Source of the DNA: Hyphomicrobiales bacterium | Lineage (GTDB): Bacteria > Pseudomonadota > Alphaproteobacteria > Rhizobiales > Rhizobiaceae | Assembly (NCBI GenBank): GCA_900468805.1 | Contig: UEIF01000039.1 | Location: 62,001 to 126,000, forward strand | DNA length: 64,000 bases | Reading direction: 5' to 3' | Shown here: piece after piece, positions 43,453 to 51,325 of the stretch | How positions within the stretch are numbered: position 1 is the first letter of the stretch | How the letters are laid out: the number at the start of each line of letters is the position of its first letter | The notes under the pieces: generated by a model | What the model was told of the DNA's origin: nothing | Database searches by the model: none | Seen by the model: the letters and a program-made list of their open reading frames with translations, nothing else | Position numbers and translations under genes: made by a program

Positions 43453-44802
43453 ATGACGTCCATCAATCGCAAACTCAATCTGAATGTCGGCATCAACACG
43501 ACCGGTTATCTCGCCAATGCCTGGAAATACAGAAGCGGCAGCCGCCATGACATCAACGATCCGGACTATTATCACCGGCTGACCGAGCTCGCACATAGGG
43601 GACGTTTCGATGCAGTGTTCTTTTCAGACCATCCTGCACTGATGACCGATCCGGCGAGCCGGCCCTTCCACACGATCGATCCTCTGATCCTCTGTACCGC
43701 GCTTTCGGCACAGGTTCCCGATATCGGTTTCGTTGTCACCATGTCCTCGACCTACAATTCGCCGTATAATTTCGCACGGCGCGTGCAATCGACCGATATC
43801 ATCTCGGGAGGCCGGTTGATCGTTAACGTCGTGTCTTCCTTCAACCCGAATGTCGCCGCCAATTTCGGCTCCGAGCCGTTGCCGCCACGAGCCGAACGCT
43901 ACGCCAAGGCCTCCGAGTTTCTCGATGTCGCCAAGGAGCTCTGGGCGAGCTGGGATCCGGCGCGCGACGGAGAGGTGCCGGAAAACCGCTTCTGGAATGC
44001 AGCAAGCGCCCACCCGATTGAACATCAGGGTGCCTACTTCTCCGTCAGAGGGCCGCTCAATGTGCCAAAAGGACCGCAGGGCCACCCGGTCATTGCACAG
44101 GCCGGCGCATCCGAGGGGGGCATCGAGCTTGCCGCACGCCACGGCGAAATCATCTACTGCAACATCCTTTCACGCGGTGCCGGCCGGGTCTTCGGCGCGA
44201 AGGTGAGGGATCGCGCGGCCGCGGTCGGCCGCGATCCCTCCGGCATCCGCATCGTCCCTGGTCTTGTTGTGATCCTCGGCGAAAGCCGGGAGGAAGCGTT
44301 GCGCAAGCACGAGCTTTATAGCGGCGCCGGCTCGGAAGACGGATTGCTTGCACGCTTCGCCAAAGAGCATGGCATCGATCCGGAGGGGTTCGATCCGGAC
44401 GCTGTGCTGGATGCCGAACGCTTCATTCCAGATCCCAATCGCCTCCAGGCTGTCGGTATGGGGCTTGGCCTTTCCGATCTGCTGACACATGAGAAGCTCA
44501 CCGCAAGACAGGCGGTACGCCGGTCGGAGGGGCACCATCGCTTGCTGCTTGGGACTCCGGAACAGGTGGCCGACGATATCATCGATCTCTGGGCGGATGG
44601 GACCGTGGATGGCTATACGCTCCAGCCACCCCGCGCGCCCGACGATATCGAGGAATTTGTCGAGAAGGTCGTTCCGATCCTGCAGGATCGCGGCGTCTAT
44701 CGGCGGGAATATGACGGCAAGACGGTTCGCGATCGATACGGACTGCCTTATCCAGCCGAAACGTTCGAGGGGATTGCCGAACGTCAGGTGCAAGCAGGCT
44801 AA
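43453..44802 (+). CDS. NtaA/SnaA/DszA-family FMN-dependent monooxygenase
   Basis: A protein of 449 residues, bacterial-luciferase barrel of the nitrilotriacetate/DszA subgroup: YLANAWKYRSGSRHDINDPD, ELAHRGRFDAVFFSDHPALM, GRLIVNVVSSFNPNVAANFG, WNAASAHPIEHQGAYFSVRG, PVIAQAGASEGGIELAARHG and LLGTPEQVADDIIDLWADGT near the C-terminus. DszA opens sulfones using FMNH2. Three bases separate it from the preceding gene, giving ssuACB-dszC-like-dszA-like in one operon. The sulfur substrate is unknown. Confidence 0.9.
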   Translation: MTSINRKLNLNVGINTTGYLANAWKYRSGSRHDINDPDYYHRLTELAHRGRFDAVFFSDHPALMTDPASRPFHTIDPLILCTALSAQVPDIGFVVTMSSTYNSPYNFARRVQSTDIISGGRLIVNVVSSFNPNVAANFGSEPLPPRAERYAKASEFLDVAKELWASWDPARDGEVPENRFWNAASAHPIEHQGAYFSVRGPLNVPKGPQGHPVIAQAGASEGGIELAARHGEIIYCNILSRGAGRVFGAKVRDRAAAVGRDPSGIRIVPGLVVILGESREEALRKHELYSGAGSEDGLLARFAKEHGIDPEGFDPDAVLDAERFIPDPNRLQAVGMGLGLSDLLTHEKLTARQAVRRSEGHHRLLLGTPEQVADDIIDLWADGTVDGYTLQPPRAPDDIEEFVEKVVPILQDRGVYRREYDGKTVRDRYGLPYPAETFEGIAERQVQAG

Positions 44803-44936
44803 GACTGCGGATGATCGTGGCGCATGAGGCTTGGTGCATGGGTTCCCGCCGCGTCCGTGGCCTGTTCGGTGTTGGCGGTCGAGTTTTAACGCAGCAAAGT
44901 TTTTTCCGCATGCCTGCGATTGCGAACCGTCATTCC

Positions 44937-44959
44937 TTTAGTCCACTAAATTTATAGAC
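44937..44959. promoter_or_regulatory. Shared AT-rich dyad upstream of FMN reductase
   Basis: TTTAGTCCACTAAA (44937-44950) is a perfect palindrome followed by TTTATAGAC. The minus-strand reading of 44939-44959 matches 36803-36823 at 19 of 21 bases. It sits 29 bases before the FMN reductase start, in the promoter region. Confidence 0.6.
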
Positions 44960-44987
44960 AATACTGCCTCAGATGAAAGGAAGACCC

Positions 44988-45548
44988 ATGGCCGTTCCCA
45001 GACTTGTTGGTATTGCAGGCAGCTTCAACCGTCCGTCCAAGACCCTGGCCCTCGTCAGCCACATCGCCCGCATTGCGAGCGATAGACACGGCTTCGCCAC
45101 CAAGGTCTACGATATGCTCGATGTCGGCCCTTCGCTCGGTGAAGCCACATGGCGCAAGGATCTGGATGAACAGGCCGAAACCGTCGTTTCCGAGATCGTC
45201 AATGCGGATCTGCTGATCATCGGCTCGCCCACCTATAAGGGCTCCTATCCAGGGCTCTTCAAACACCTGATCGATCTGATCGAACCGCATGAACTGCGGG
45301 CCAAGCCGATCATCATCACTGCAACGGGCGGCGGTGACCGACACGCGCTAATGGTCGAACATCAATTGCGCCCCCTGTTCGGGTTCTTCATGTCCCACAC
45401 CCTGCCAACTGCAATCTATGCGTCGGATCGGGATTTTGTCGACTACACCGTTTCCTCCGAGCAGCTTTCACGACGCGTCGACGAAGTCATCGGCGAGATC
45501 GACGCATTTTTCCCGCACTCCCGGCCGGCGCTCAGCGCGGCAGAATAG
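44988..45548 (+). CDS. NADPH-dependent FMN reductase (SsuE/MsuE-like)
   Basis: A flavodoxin-like reductase of 186 residues: LVGIAGSFNRPSKTLALVSH is the phosphate-binding loop, LLIIGSPTYKGSYPGLFKHL the flavin loop, and ITATGGGDRHALMVEHQLRP the following strand. Family members supply FMNH2 to SsuD, MsuD or SfnG-type monooxygenases. GAAAGGAAG precedes ATG 44988. It has its own promoter region with the dyad, 185 bases after the DszA-like gene. Confidence 0.9.
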   Translation: MAVPRLVGIAGSFNRPSKTLALVSHIARIASDRHGFATKVYDMLDVGPSLGEATWRKDLDEQAETVVSEIVNADLLIIGSPTYKGSYPGLFKHLIDLIEPHELRAKPIIITATGGGDRHALMVEHQLRPLFGFFMSHTLPTAIYASDRDFVDYTVSSEQLSRRVDEVIGEIDAFFPHSRPALSAAE

Positions 45549-45555
45549 AGCGGCC

Positions 45556-45744
45556 ATGTATCAGAGCTTGCAGGAAAAGACTGAAGCCAAGCCGGTGGGC
45601 GAGGAATTCTGGAACGTCTCTGACTTCGCGCGGCGCTATCGCCTGGCAAAGTCCGAGGAGAACCGTCTGCTGACCCTGTTTGGAACGACGGCATCGCCTC
45701 GCGACCTGTTGTTGAGCGCCAGGCGAGCGGAACTGTTTTCCTAG
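45556..45744 (+). CDS. Small hypothetical protein
   Basis: A 62-residue frame (MYQSLQEKTEAKPVGEEFWN, VSDFARRYRLAKSEENRLLT), seven bases after the reductase. Helical, with a conserved-looking FARRYRL and TASPRDLLLSARR. No domain recognised. Probably real, because coding character and spacing continue the reductase transcript. Confidence 0.55.
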   Translation: MYQSLQEKTEAKPVGEEFWNVSDFARRYRLAKSEENRLLTLFGTTASPRDLLLSARRAELFS

Positions 45745-45768
45745 CGCAGATAATCAAAGAGGCTCGCC

Positions 45769-45936
45769 ATGAAACGACGCATGCTTCGGCTTTTGGCCAC
45801 AGGACTCAGCCGATTTCGCAACGGGCGAGGGATTGGGCAGATGATCGCGCCGGGCGTTCTTGCGGGCGACGACCGCCAGACGGCTCTCGACTACGAACTG
45901 TCCTTTTGGCGAGCGGCAGCTCCGATCTGGTACTAG
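45769..45936 (+). CDS. Small hypothetical basic protein
   Basis: A 55-residue frame (MKRRMLRLLATGLSRFRNGR, then ALDYELSFWRAAAPIWY). AGAGG lies before ATG 45769. It has a basic amphipathic N-terminus and an aromatic C-terminus and may associate with the membrane. No family recognised. It is followed at 12 bases by another microprotein. Confidence 0.5.
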   Translation: MKRRMLRLLATGLSRFRNGRGIGQMIAPGVLAGDDRQTALDYELSFWRAAAPIWY

Positions 45937-45947
45937 TGGAGGCGACA

Positions 45948-46088
45948 ATGGCAATTGCCAACGATCATCAGCGTTTCCTGCCCCGACATCATGGCAGTTG
46001 GCTTACTCCCCTCTGTCTGCGCCTGCATCAGGCCGCGGCAGCCGGTTCGTTTGCCTTCATTCTGGCACTCGTCCTCGGACTGGTTTGA
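45948..46088 (+). CDS. Small membrane protein
   Basis: A 46-residue frame (MAIANDHQRFLPRHHGSWLT) ending in a hydrophobic segment AAAAGSFAFILALVLGLV. GGAGG precedes ATG 45948. One membrane helix is likely. No family recognised. Confidence 0.5.
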   Translation: MAIANDHQRFLPRHHGSWLTPLCLRLHQAAAAGSFAFILALVLGLV

Positions 46089-46097
46089 TCGACGGCG

Positions 46098-46421
46098 ATG
46101 AAGCGGCGGGCCATGATGGATGGGGACTTGGAAGACACGGTCCTGGACGCGGCGGGCGATCCGCCTGCAGGTCAGGTGCGTCGCCGCGAAATCATCGGCG
46201 AGATTGTGAGAACGCTCGGCGCTCTTGCCGAGGGGTTGGAAGGCCAGAACGAGGTGTCCCGGGCCTCGGTCGGACGCCTGATCGGAATTCTCCAGACCAT
46301 GTCGGGCAGTATCGCATCGGCCGACGACGCGACCTTCACCGCAATCATGCGTGAGGCGGGCTTGCTCATCCGGGCAGTGCGTGAGCGACAAACCTATTTC
46401 AGCCAGTTCACGGTCCATTAG
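46098..46421 (+). CDS. Hypothetical helical protein
   Basis: A protein of 107 residues, mostly helical: RRREIIGEIVRTLGALAEGL, VSRASVGRLIGILQTMSGSI, REAGLLIRAVRERQTYF. No signal peptide. The first codons (MKRRAMM) offer several starts. It lies between the microproteins and the ChaC-type gene, so it may be in their transcript. No function assigned. Confidence 0.55.
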   Translation: MKRRAMMDGDLEDTVLDAAGDPPAGQVRRREIIGEIVRTLGALAEGLEGQNEVSRASVGRLIGILQTMSGSIASADDATFTAIMREAGLLIRAVRERQTYFSQFTVH

Positions 46422-46503
46422 GATGCAGGTGCTCTTGTCGACGGTCTCATCGATCCAGGAGGCAGGCTCGGAAGAAAAGGGCCATCCTGCGGGCTTACGG
46501 ACG

Positions 46504-47190
46504 ATGGCGCTGACGGCCGATCTCGTTTCACTCAGCTTGAGGCTGGAAGCCGACCCCGGACCGGATCCCCATCGTGTTCCGCTGAGCGACGAGGAACTTC
46601 AGACGCTCTCGGAGCGACTGTTTCATGAAGCGGCGGGCGAGCCACTGTGGGTCTTTGCCTATGGCTCGCTGATCTGGAAGCCGGACTTCGATGCGGTGGA
46701 ATGGTGCCGCGCCCGAGCCCACGGGTGGCACAGGTCCTTTTGTCTGCAGATGACGCGATGGCGGGCAACCGATGCCGTACCGGGCCTGATGATGGCGCTT
46801 GAGAAGGGTGGACAATGCAACGGCGTCGCCTACAGGCTCTCGGAGGAGGACCGCATGGGGCAGATCCGTCGCATGATCCGCAGGGAGATCGGCACGATCA
46901 CCGACTCGTCCTTCATCCGCTGGGTAGTGATCGAAACTCCACAGGGGCCTTTGCGCGCCCTGGCGTTCTGGGCCGGGCCGAGAGGCAAGCGTGTGCTGCG
47001 CAGGCTACCGCTCGAAAGCGTCGCGCAGGTCCTGGCAAGGGCTTGCGGACATATGGGATCGTGCGCCGAATATCTCTATCTCACCGTCAAGCATCTCGAA
47101 GAGAAGGGTATCCGCGATCGCAATCTCTGGCGGCTCCAGGCCCTGGTCGCCGAGGAGATCAGGCGTATCCACGGGCTTGAGGCCGCTTAG
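46504..47190 (+). CDS. chaC: ChaC-type glutathione gamma-glutamylcyclotransferase
   Basis: A protein of 228 residues of the ChaC family, which splits glutathione into 5-oxoproline and Cys-Gly. The active-site loop PLWVFAYGSLIWKPDFD is clear; further family motifs are ARAHGWHRSFCLQMTRWRAT, PGLMMALEKGGQCNGVAYRL and the C-terminal GSCAEYLYLTVKHLEEKGIR. ATG 46504 is preferred because the family normally has a short N-terminus; ATG 46423 is also open. It lies in a sulfur-gene neighbourhood, where cysteine recovery from glutathione is plausible. Confidence 0.88.
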   Translation: MALTADLVSLSLRLEADPGPDPHRVPLSDEELQTLSERLFHEAAGEPLWVFAYGSLIWKPDFDAVEWCRARAHGWHRSFCLQMTRWRATDAVPGLMMALEKGGQCNGVAYRLSEEDRMGQIRRMIRREIGTITDSSFIRWVVIETPQGPLRALAFWAGPRGKRVLRRLPLESVAQVLARACGHMGSCAEYLYLTVKHLEEKGIRDRNLWRLQALVAEEIRRIHGLEAA

Positions 47191-47326
47191 AAGCATGGGG
47201 CCTGCTCATCGCCCGTAAGTTCTTCAGCCTCGTCTTTGAGATCCATCATCGCACGAGGCTCCCAAGAGCCTGAGGCCGGAACACAATCTACCACTGAGAA
47301 TCGTTATTCAAGGAGAGCGGCAGCAT

Positions 47327-48262
47327 ATGAGCAATGAACTGGATATCGTCGACATTCATACACATCTCTGGCCCGCAGAATGGGGTGCTGATGGCAGCAG
47401 GCGTATATCCGCCGGACTTGCAGATACCGTGTTGAAGAAGATTGTCGATCCGGCCTCCCTAATCGACGAGTTTTCCTCGGCCGGTGTCTCGCTGGCCGTT
47501 CTGAGCACGACCATCGAAAGTCTGTTCGGGATGGAGGGCGCTGCCGATCCGCATGTGATCGCCGAGGTCAACGACTGGCTTGCCGGACTGGTCAAGGCCC
47601 ATCCCGATCGCTTGGCCGCGCTGGCGACGATCGATCCCTTTTCCGGTGAGGCAGGCGCGCGCGAGGCGGAGCGGGCGCTTGGCGAGCTCGGATTGGCGGG
47701 CCTCGTCGTCGATTCCTACCGGGACGGCAAGTTCATCGGAGATCCGGTTGCCCGACCCGCGCTCGCGGTTGCTGCCCGTCTTGGAAAGCCGGTATTCGTG
47801 CATCCCGTCAATGCGCCGCAAGCCGACATTCTCATTGCCGGCGCCGGCAAGCTCGCCAATTCCCTCGGCCGCGGGCTGATGAATGGCGTGGCGTTTCTGT
47901 CGGTTCTGGAAAACGGTCTGCTGGACGAATTCCCGGATCTGAACTTCGTCTTCGCAACCCTTGGCCTCGGGGCGGTCGTGCAGGCTGCGCGCGGCGGCCA
48001 TTACTCACGGCAAAACCGCGCAGCTGGGCACCGTCCGAACGTCTATTTCGATACGATGGGCGACGATCCGTCGATCATCGCCATACTTGTGGAGTTCTTT
48101 GGCGCGGAGCGCATTCTTGCCGGAACGGACTGGCCGATCCTATCCGCCCTTTCGCAGCAGGCTCTGGCCCAGAATCTCGCGGCCGCCGGTCTGGACGCTC
48201 CGGCGCGGTCCCTTGTCGCCGGCGGCAACGCGCGCCGGCTTTTAGGACACCTCGGTCGATAG
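47327..48262 (+). CDS. Amidohydrolase family protein
   Basis: A protein of 311 residues of the amidohydrolase-2 group (TIM barrel). The metal site starts VDIHTHLW. VFVHPVNAPQADILIAG carries a metal His region, YFDTMGDDPSIIAILVEFFG follows, and RILAGTDWPILSAL has the catalytic Asp. Members are decarboxylases or hydrolases of aromatic or lactone-like compounds. It has its own leader after ChaC. The next gene is a binding protein, so it may act on the imported compound. Confidence 0.85.
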   Translation: MSNELDIVDIHTHLWPAEWGADGSRRISAGLADTVLKKIVDPASLIDEFSSAGVSLAVLSTTIESLFGMEGAADPHVIAEVNDWLAGLVKAHPDRLAALATIDPFSGEAGAREAERALGELGLAGLVVDSYRDGKFIGDPVARPALAVAARLGKPVFVHPVNAPQADILIAGAGKLANSLGRGLMNGVAFLSVLENGLLDEFPDLNFVFATLGLGAVVQAARGGHYSRQNRAAGHRPNVYFDTMGDDPSIIAILVEFFGAERILAGTDWPILSALSQQALAQNLAAAGLDAPARSLVAGGNARRLLGHLGR

Positions 48263-48296
48263 ACCTCTTATTTCAGCAATCACCGTCGTCGCGCAC

Positions 48297-48319
48297 GTCC
48301 GCTGTCTCTTGCAGCGGAC
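48297..48319 (+). terminator. Hairpin after the amidohydrolase gene
   Basis: GTCCGCTG / CAGCGGAC, eight base pairs with a seven-base loop, no T-run. It may be a Rho-dependent or mRNA-end hairpin. The remaining 48320-48481 appears to be leader sequence for the next gene. Confidence 0.45.
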
Positions 48320-48481
48320 GCAATTGACGTTCGAACTTGACGCTCCTCCGTGACAAGCTTTGCTTCTCCGCGCGGATAGAAAATCTGCCTTTGCTTCAGC
48401 GGGTCGCAAAGGGATCATTCTGGCAGCGGGGCATGGGGCTCCGTGCACGCTTTTCGAGCGTCACCGCCTTAGGAGCCTTCA

Positions 48482-50089
48482 ATGTCGATCAATCGCCGCC
48501 AGTTCAATCGATTCCTCCTTGCGGGTTCAGCCGGGCTTGCATTGGGAGGCGTTCCCCAGTTTGCCGCTGCCGCAGCAACCGAGACGCCTGTCAGAGGCGG
48601 TACGCTCAACTGGGCCTACTATCCCGATCCAAGCGCCCTGATCGCCATCAATACGTCCTCGGGTACGGGGCAGGCGATCGGGCCGAAGATCAACGAAGGC
48701 CTCTTCGACTTCGACTATGATCTCAATCCCATCCCGCTTCTCGCAACGGAGTGGTCCGTCAGCAACGATCAATTGCGTTATACGTTCAAGTTGCGCGAGG
48801 GGGTCAAATGGCATGACGGCGCCGACTTCACATCGGCGGATGTCGCCTTCACCATTTTCCGACTGAAGGAAGCTCATCCGCGCGGCCGGATCACCTATCA
48901 GAATGTGACGGCCGTCGAGACGCCCGATCCGCGTACCGCAATCGTGGTTCTCACCAAGCCCGCTCCCTACCTCATCACGGCGCTCTCCAGCTCGGAATCG
49001 CCGATCGTGCCAAAACATGTCTACGAAACCTTCAAGCCGCAGGAGCAGCCCAAGCTTGCCCAGACGATCGGAACAGGCCCCTTTCTTCTGAAGGAATGGG
49101 TTCCGGGCAGCCATCTGATCTTCGAGCGCAACCCGAATTACTGGGACACAGGAAAGCCCTATCTCGATCGTGTCATCCTGCGTGTCATCCTCGATCCGTC
49201 CGCTCGCGCTGCAGCACTCGAGACCGGCGAGATCGACATCGGGGCCAATCCGGTTCCATTGGCCGACATCGAGCGCCTCAAGGCCAATCCCAATCTGGTG
49301 GTGGACACGACGACCTATGCCTATTCCGGGCCTCAGCAGCAGCTGTTCTTCAACTACGAAAACGAAATTCTCACCAAGCGCAATGTCCGCCTGGCGATCG
49401 CGCATGCCATCGACCTGCAGAAGCTCGTCGATATCGCGCTCTTCGGCTATGCGAATGTCTCGCCGAGCCCGATCAGCACGGCATTGCCGAAATGGTATGA
49501 TCCGAGCATCAAGGCGCGCGAGCCGGACGCCAAGCTTTCCGAAAAGCTGCTCGATGAGGCGGGTTACCCACGCGGGGCAGACGGCGTACGCTTCAAGCTG
49601 CGCCTTGCCTATAATTCCTTTCTGCAGCCCTCCTATGCCGATTTCATCCGCCAGTCGCTGGCGGCCGTCGGCATCGACGCGGAGATCCTCAAATTCGACC
49701 TCGCGACCTTCCTGAAGACCGTTTACACGGATCGCGCCTTCGATCTGGTGATTGAATCGCTATCCAATACCTTCGATCCGACGCTCGGCGTGCAGCGCGC
49801 CTACTGGTCGAAGAACTTCAAGATCGGCCTCGTGTTTTCAAACGCCAGCCACTACGCCAACCCGGAGATCGACAGGCTGCTCGAAGCCGCCGCCGTCGAG
49901 CCCGACGAGGCCAAGCGGCGCGATTTCTGGTACCAGTTCCAGCGCATCATTCACGAGGATGTCGTGTCGGTCGATCTCGTCGCCGCCGGCGCGCAGATCG
50001 TCGCCAGCAAGAAGGTCAGGAATTTCGCGCCCGGAGCGCAGGGTATCAACAACAGTTTCGGCCAGATCTGGCTGAGCCCGGATGCCTGA
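48482..50089 (+). CDS. Orphan ABC binding protein (family 5)
   Basis: A protein of 535 residues with a twin-arginine-like signal (NRRQFNRFLLAGSAGLAL). Body motifs are TFKLREGVKWHDGADFTSAD, GTGPFLLKEWVPGSHLIFER, NYWDTGKPYLDRVILRVI, FDPTLGVQRAYWSKNFKIGL and ASHYANPEIDRLLEAAAVEP. No permease or ATPase genes are adjacent. It resembles the binding proteins at 53583 and 63397, so it may feed the DppBCDF set encoded at 55470-59368. The ligand is unknown, but its neighbours are organosulfur enzymes. Confidence 0.9.
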   Translation: MSINRRQFNRFLLAGSAGLALGGVPQFAAAAATETPVRGGTLNWAYYPDPSALIAINTSSGTGQAIGPKINEGLFDFDYDLNPIPLLATEWSVSNDQLRYTFKLREGVKWHDGADFTSADVAFTIFRLKEAHPRGRITYQNVTAVETPDPRTAIVVLTKPAPYLITALSSSESPIVPKHVYETFKPQEQPKLAQTIGTGPFLLKEWVPGSHLIFERNPNYWDTGKPYLDRVILRVILDPSARAAALETGEIDIGANPVPLADIERLKANPNLVVDTTTYAYSGPQQQLFFNYENEILTKRNVRLAIAHAIDLQKLVDIALFGYANVSPSPISTALPKWYDPSIKAREPDAKLSEKLLDEAGYPRGADGVRFKLRLAYNSFLQPSYADFIRQSLAAVGIDAEILKFDLATFLKTVYTDRAFDLVIESLSNTFDPTLGVQRAYWSKNFKIGLVFSNASHYANPEIDRLLEAAAVEPDEAKRRDFWYQFQRIIHEDVVSVDLVAAGAQIVASKKVRNFAPGAQGINNSFGQIWLSPDA

Positions 50090-50100
50090 TTTTTCCGGAT

Positions 50101-50129
50101 GCCCGGCCAGTTCAGTGCGCTGGCCGGGC
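50101..50129. terminator. Hairpin between convergent genes
   Basis: GCCCGGCCAG / CTGGCCGGGC, ten perfect base pairs with a nine-base loop, between the stops at 50089 and 50151. No T-run on either strand. It probably stabilises or ends both transcripts. Confidence 0.55.
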
Positions 50130-50150
50130 GCTCCCGTCTCGTGTTGAGTT

Positions 50151-51311
50151 TCAGATACGCCCCGCCTCCAGACGGGCGAGGGCGTTTTTCGCAGCGATCG
50201 CCCGGACCATGTGGTTCTGTGGTGCATGCGAGCGGCCGGTGATGGCATCGCGATGCTGGCGCTCCAGCCCGAAATCCCTGTTGAGCCCGGGATTGCCGGC
50301 AAGATCGAGCGCCAGACTGGTGACGGCCACCGCATTGTCGATCACCACATGGCGCACGGCCATGGCGTCGACGCCGACGGGCCTGCCGGCATCGACATCG
50401 TCGCCGAGCGAGCGCAACAACCTGGCGTTCGTCGACAGGCGGACCTCGATCTCGCCAAGACCATCCTGGATGCGGGGCACGGTCGCAATCGGCGCCCCGA
50501 GGCTTGCCGGTGCATGGTGTGCCGAAAAGGCGAGCACCTTGTCGCGGGCCGATAGCGCCACCCCATGGTAGACGGCGCCGATCAGCGAGAAGAAGAAGGC
50601 CGTCGCATGCTCCTCGCGCCGGATCGGCTCTGAAGCGGGTTGCGCTTCGATCAGGTCTTCGAAGGGGATGGTGACGTCCTCAAGAATAATGTCGTCGCTG
50701 GCGGTCGCGTGCATCCCGGTGGCGTTCCAGGTCTTCTCGATCGTCAAGCCGGGGCTGTCGGTCGGCACGAGGAAGGAGGCAAGCCGTGGCTCGGCTTCAT
50801 CGGTCAACGCCAGAAGCGACACCCATTTGAGGATCGGAATGCCGGTCACATAGGTCTTGCGACCGGTGATACGCCAACTGTTGCCCGCGCGCCTTGCAAT
50901 CGTCTCGGGCAAGGCGCCGTGGGCGGGAGAGCCGATACGCGGCTCGGCCTGAGCGGCATTGATCAGGGCTGGCCCCAGCCGGTTGGCGAGAAGCACCCTT
51001 TCGGCAAGGTGGGCCGGCCATTTTCCGAACCGTCGCAGCGTATAGTGGCTGTTATAGTGCATGGCGAGTACCAGCGCCGTCGATGGCTCGCCGCGGGCGA
51101 TCTCGCTGATCACTGCCTGCGCATCCGCAAGGCCGCCGCCATGACCGCCATGCTCGGATGCCGTCACCAATCCGAGCAGGCCGGCCTCGTAGAGCCTGGT
51201 GAAATTCTCGAAGGGAAATTCGCCGCTTGCATCGAAATGGTCGGCGCGTTCGGAAAAATCCTTGGCAAGTCTTCGTGCCCTGTCGAGGGGATCAATCTTT
51301 TCCTGCAGCAT
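50151..51311 (-). CDS. DszC-like flavoprotein (acyl-CoA dehydrogenase fold)
   Basis: A protein of 386 residues, last gene of the minus operon. Features: FTRLYEAGLLGLVTASEHGG, EPSTALVLAMHYNSHYTLRR, SWRITGRKTYVTGIPILKWV, SLLALTDEAEPRLASFLVPT and ATGMHATASDDIILEDVTIP. The fold is acyl-CoA dehydrogenase-like; several such proteins are flavin monooxygenases (DszC, SfnB). It is less similar to the copies at 42196 and 60510 than they are to each other. AGGAGG precedes ATG 51311. It sits 14 bases after the DszB-like gene, in the position dszC occupies in Rhodococcus. Confidence 0.85.
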   Translation of the reverse strand: MLQEKIDPLDRARRLAKDFSERADHFDASGEFPFENFTRLYEAGLLGLVTASEHGGHGGGLADAQAVISEIARGEPSTALVLAMHYNSHYTLRRFGKWPAHLAERVLLANRLGPALINAAQAEPRIGSPAHGALPETIARRAGNSWRITGRKTYVTGIPILKWVSLLALTDEAEPRLASFLVPTDSPGLTIEKTWNATGMHATASDDIILEDVTIPFEDLIEAQPASEPIRREEHATAFFFSLIGAVYHGVALSARDKVLAFSAHHAPASLGAPIATVPRIQDGLGEIEVRLSTNARLLRSLGDDVDAGRPVGVDAMAVRHVVIDNAVAVTSLALDLAGNPGLNRDFGLERQHRDAITGRSHAPQNHMVRAIAAKNALARLEAGRI

Positions 51312-51325
51312 GATTGCACCTCCTA

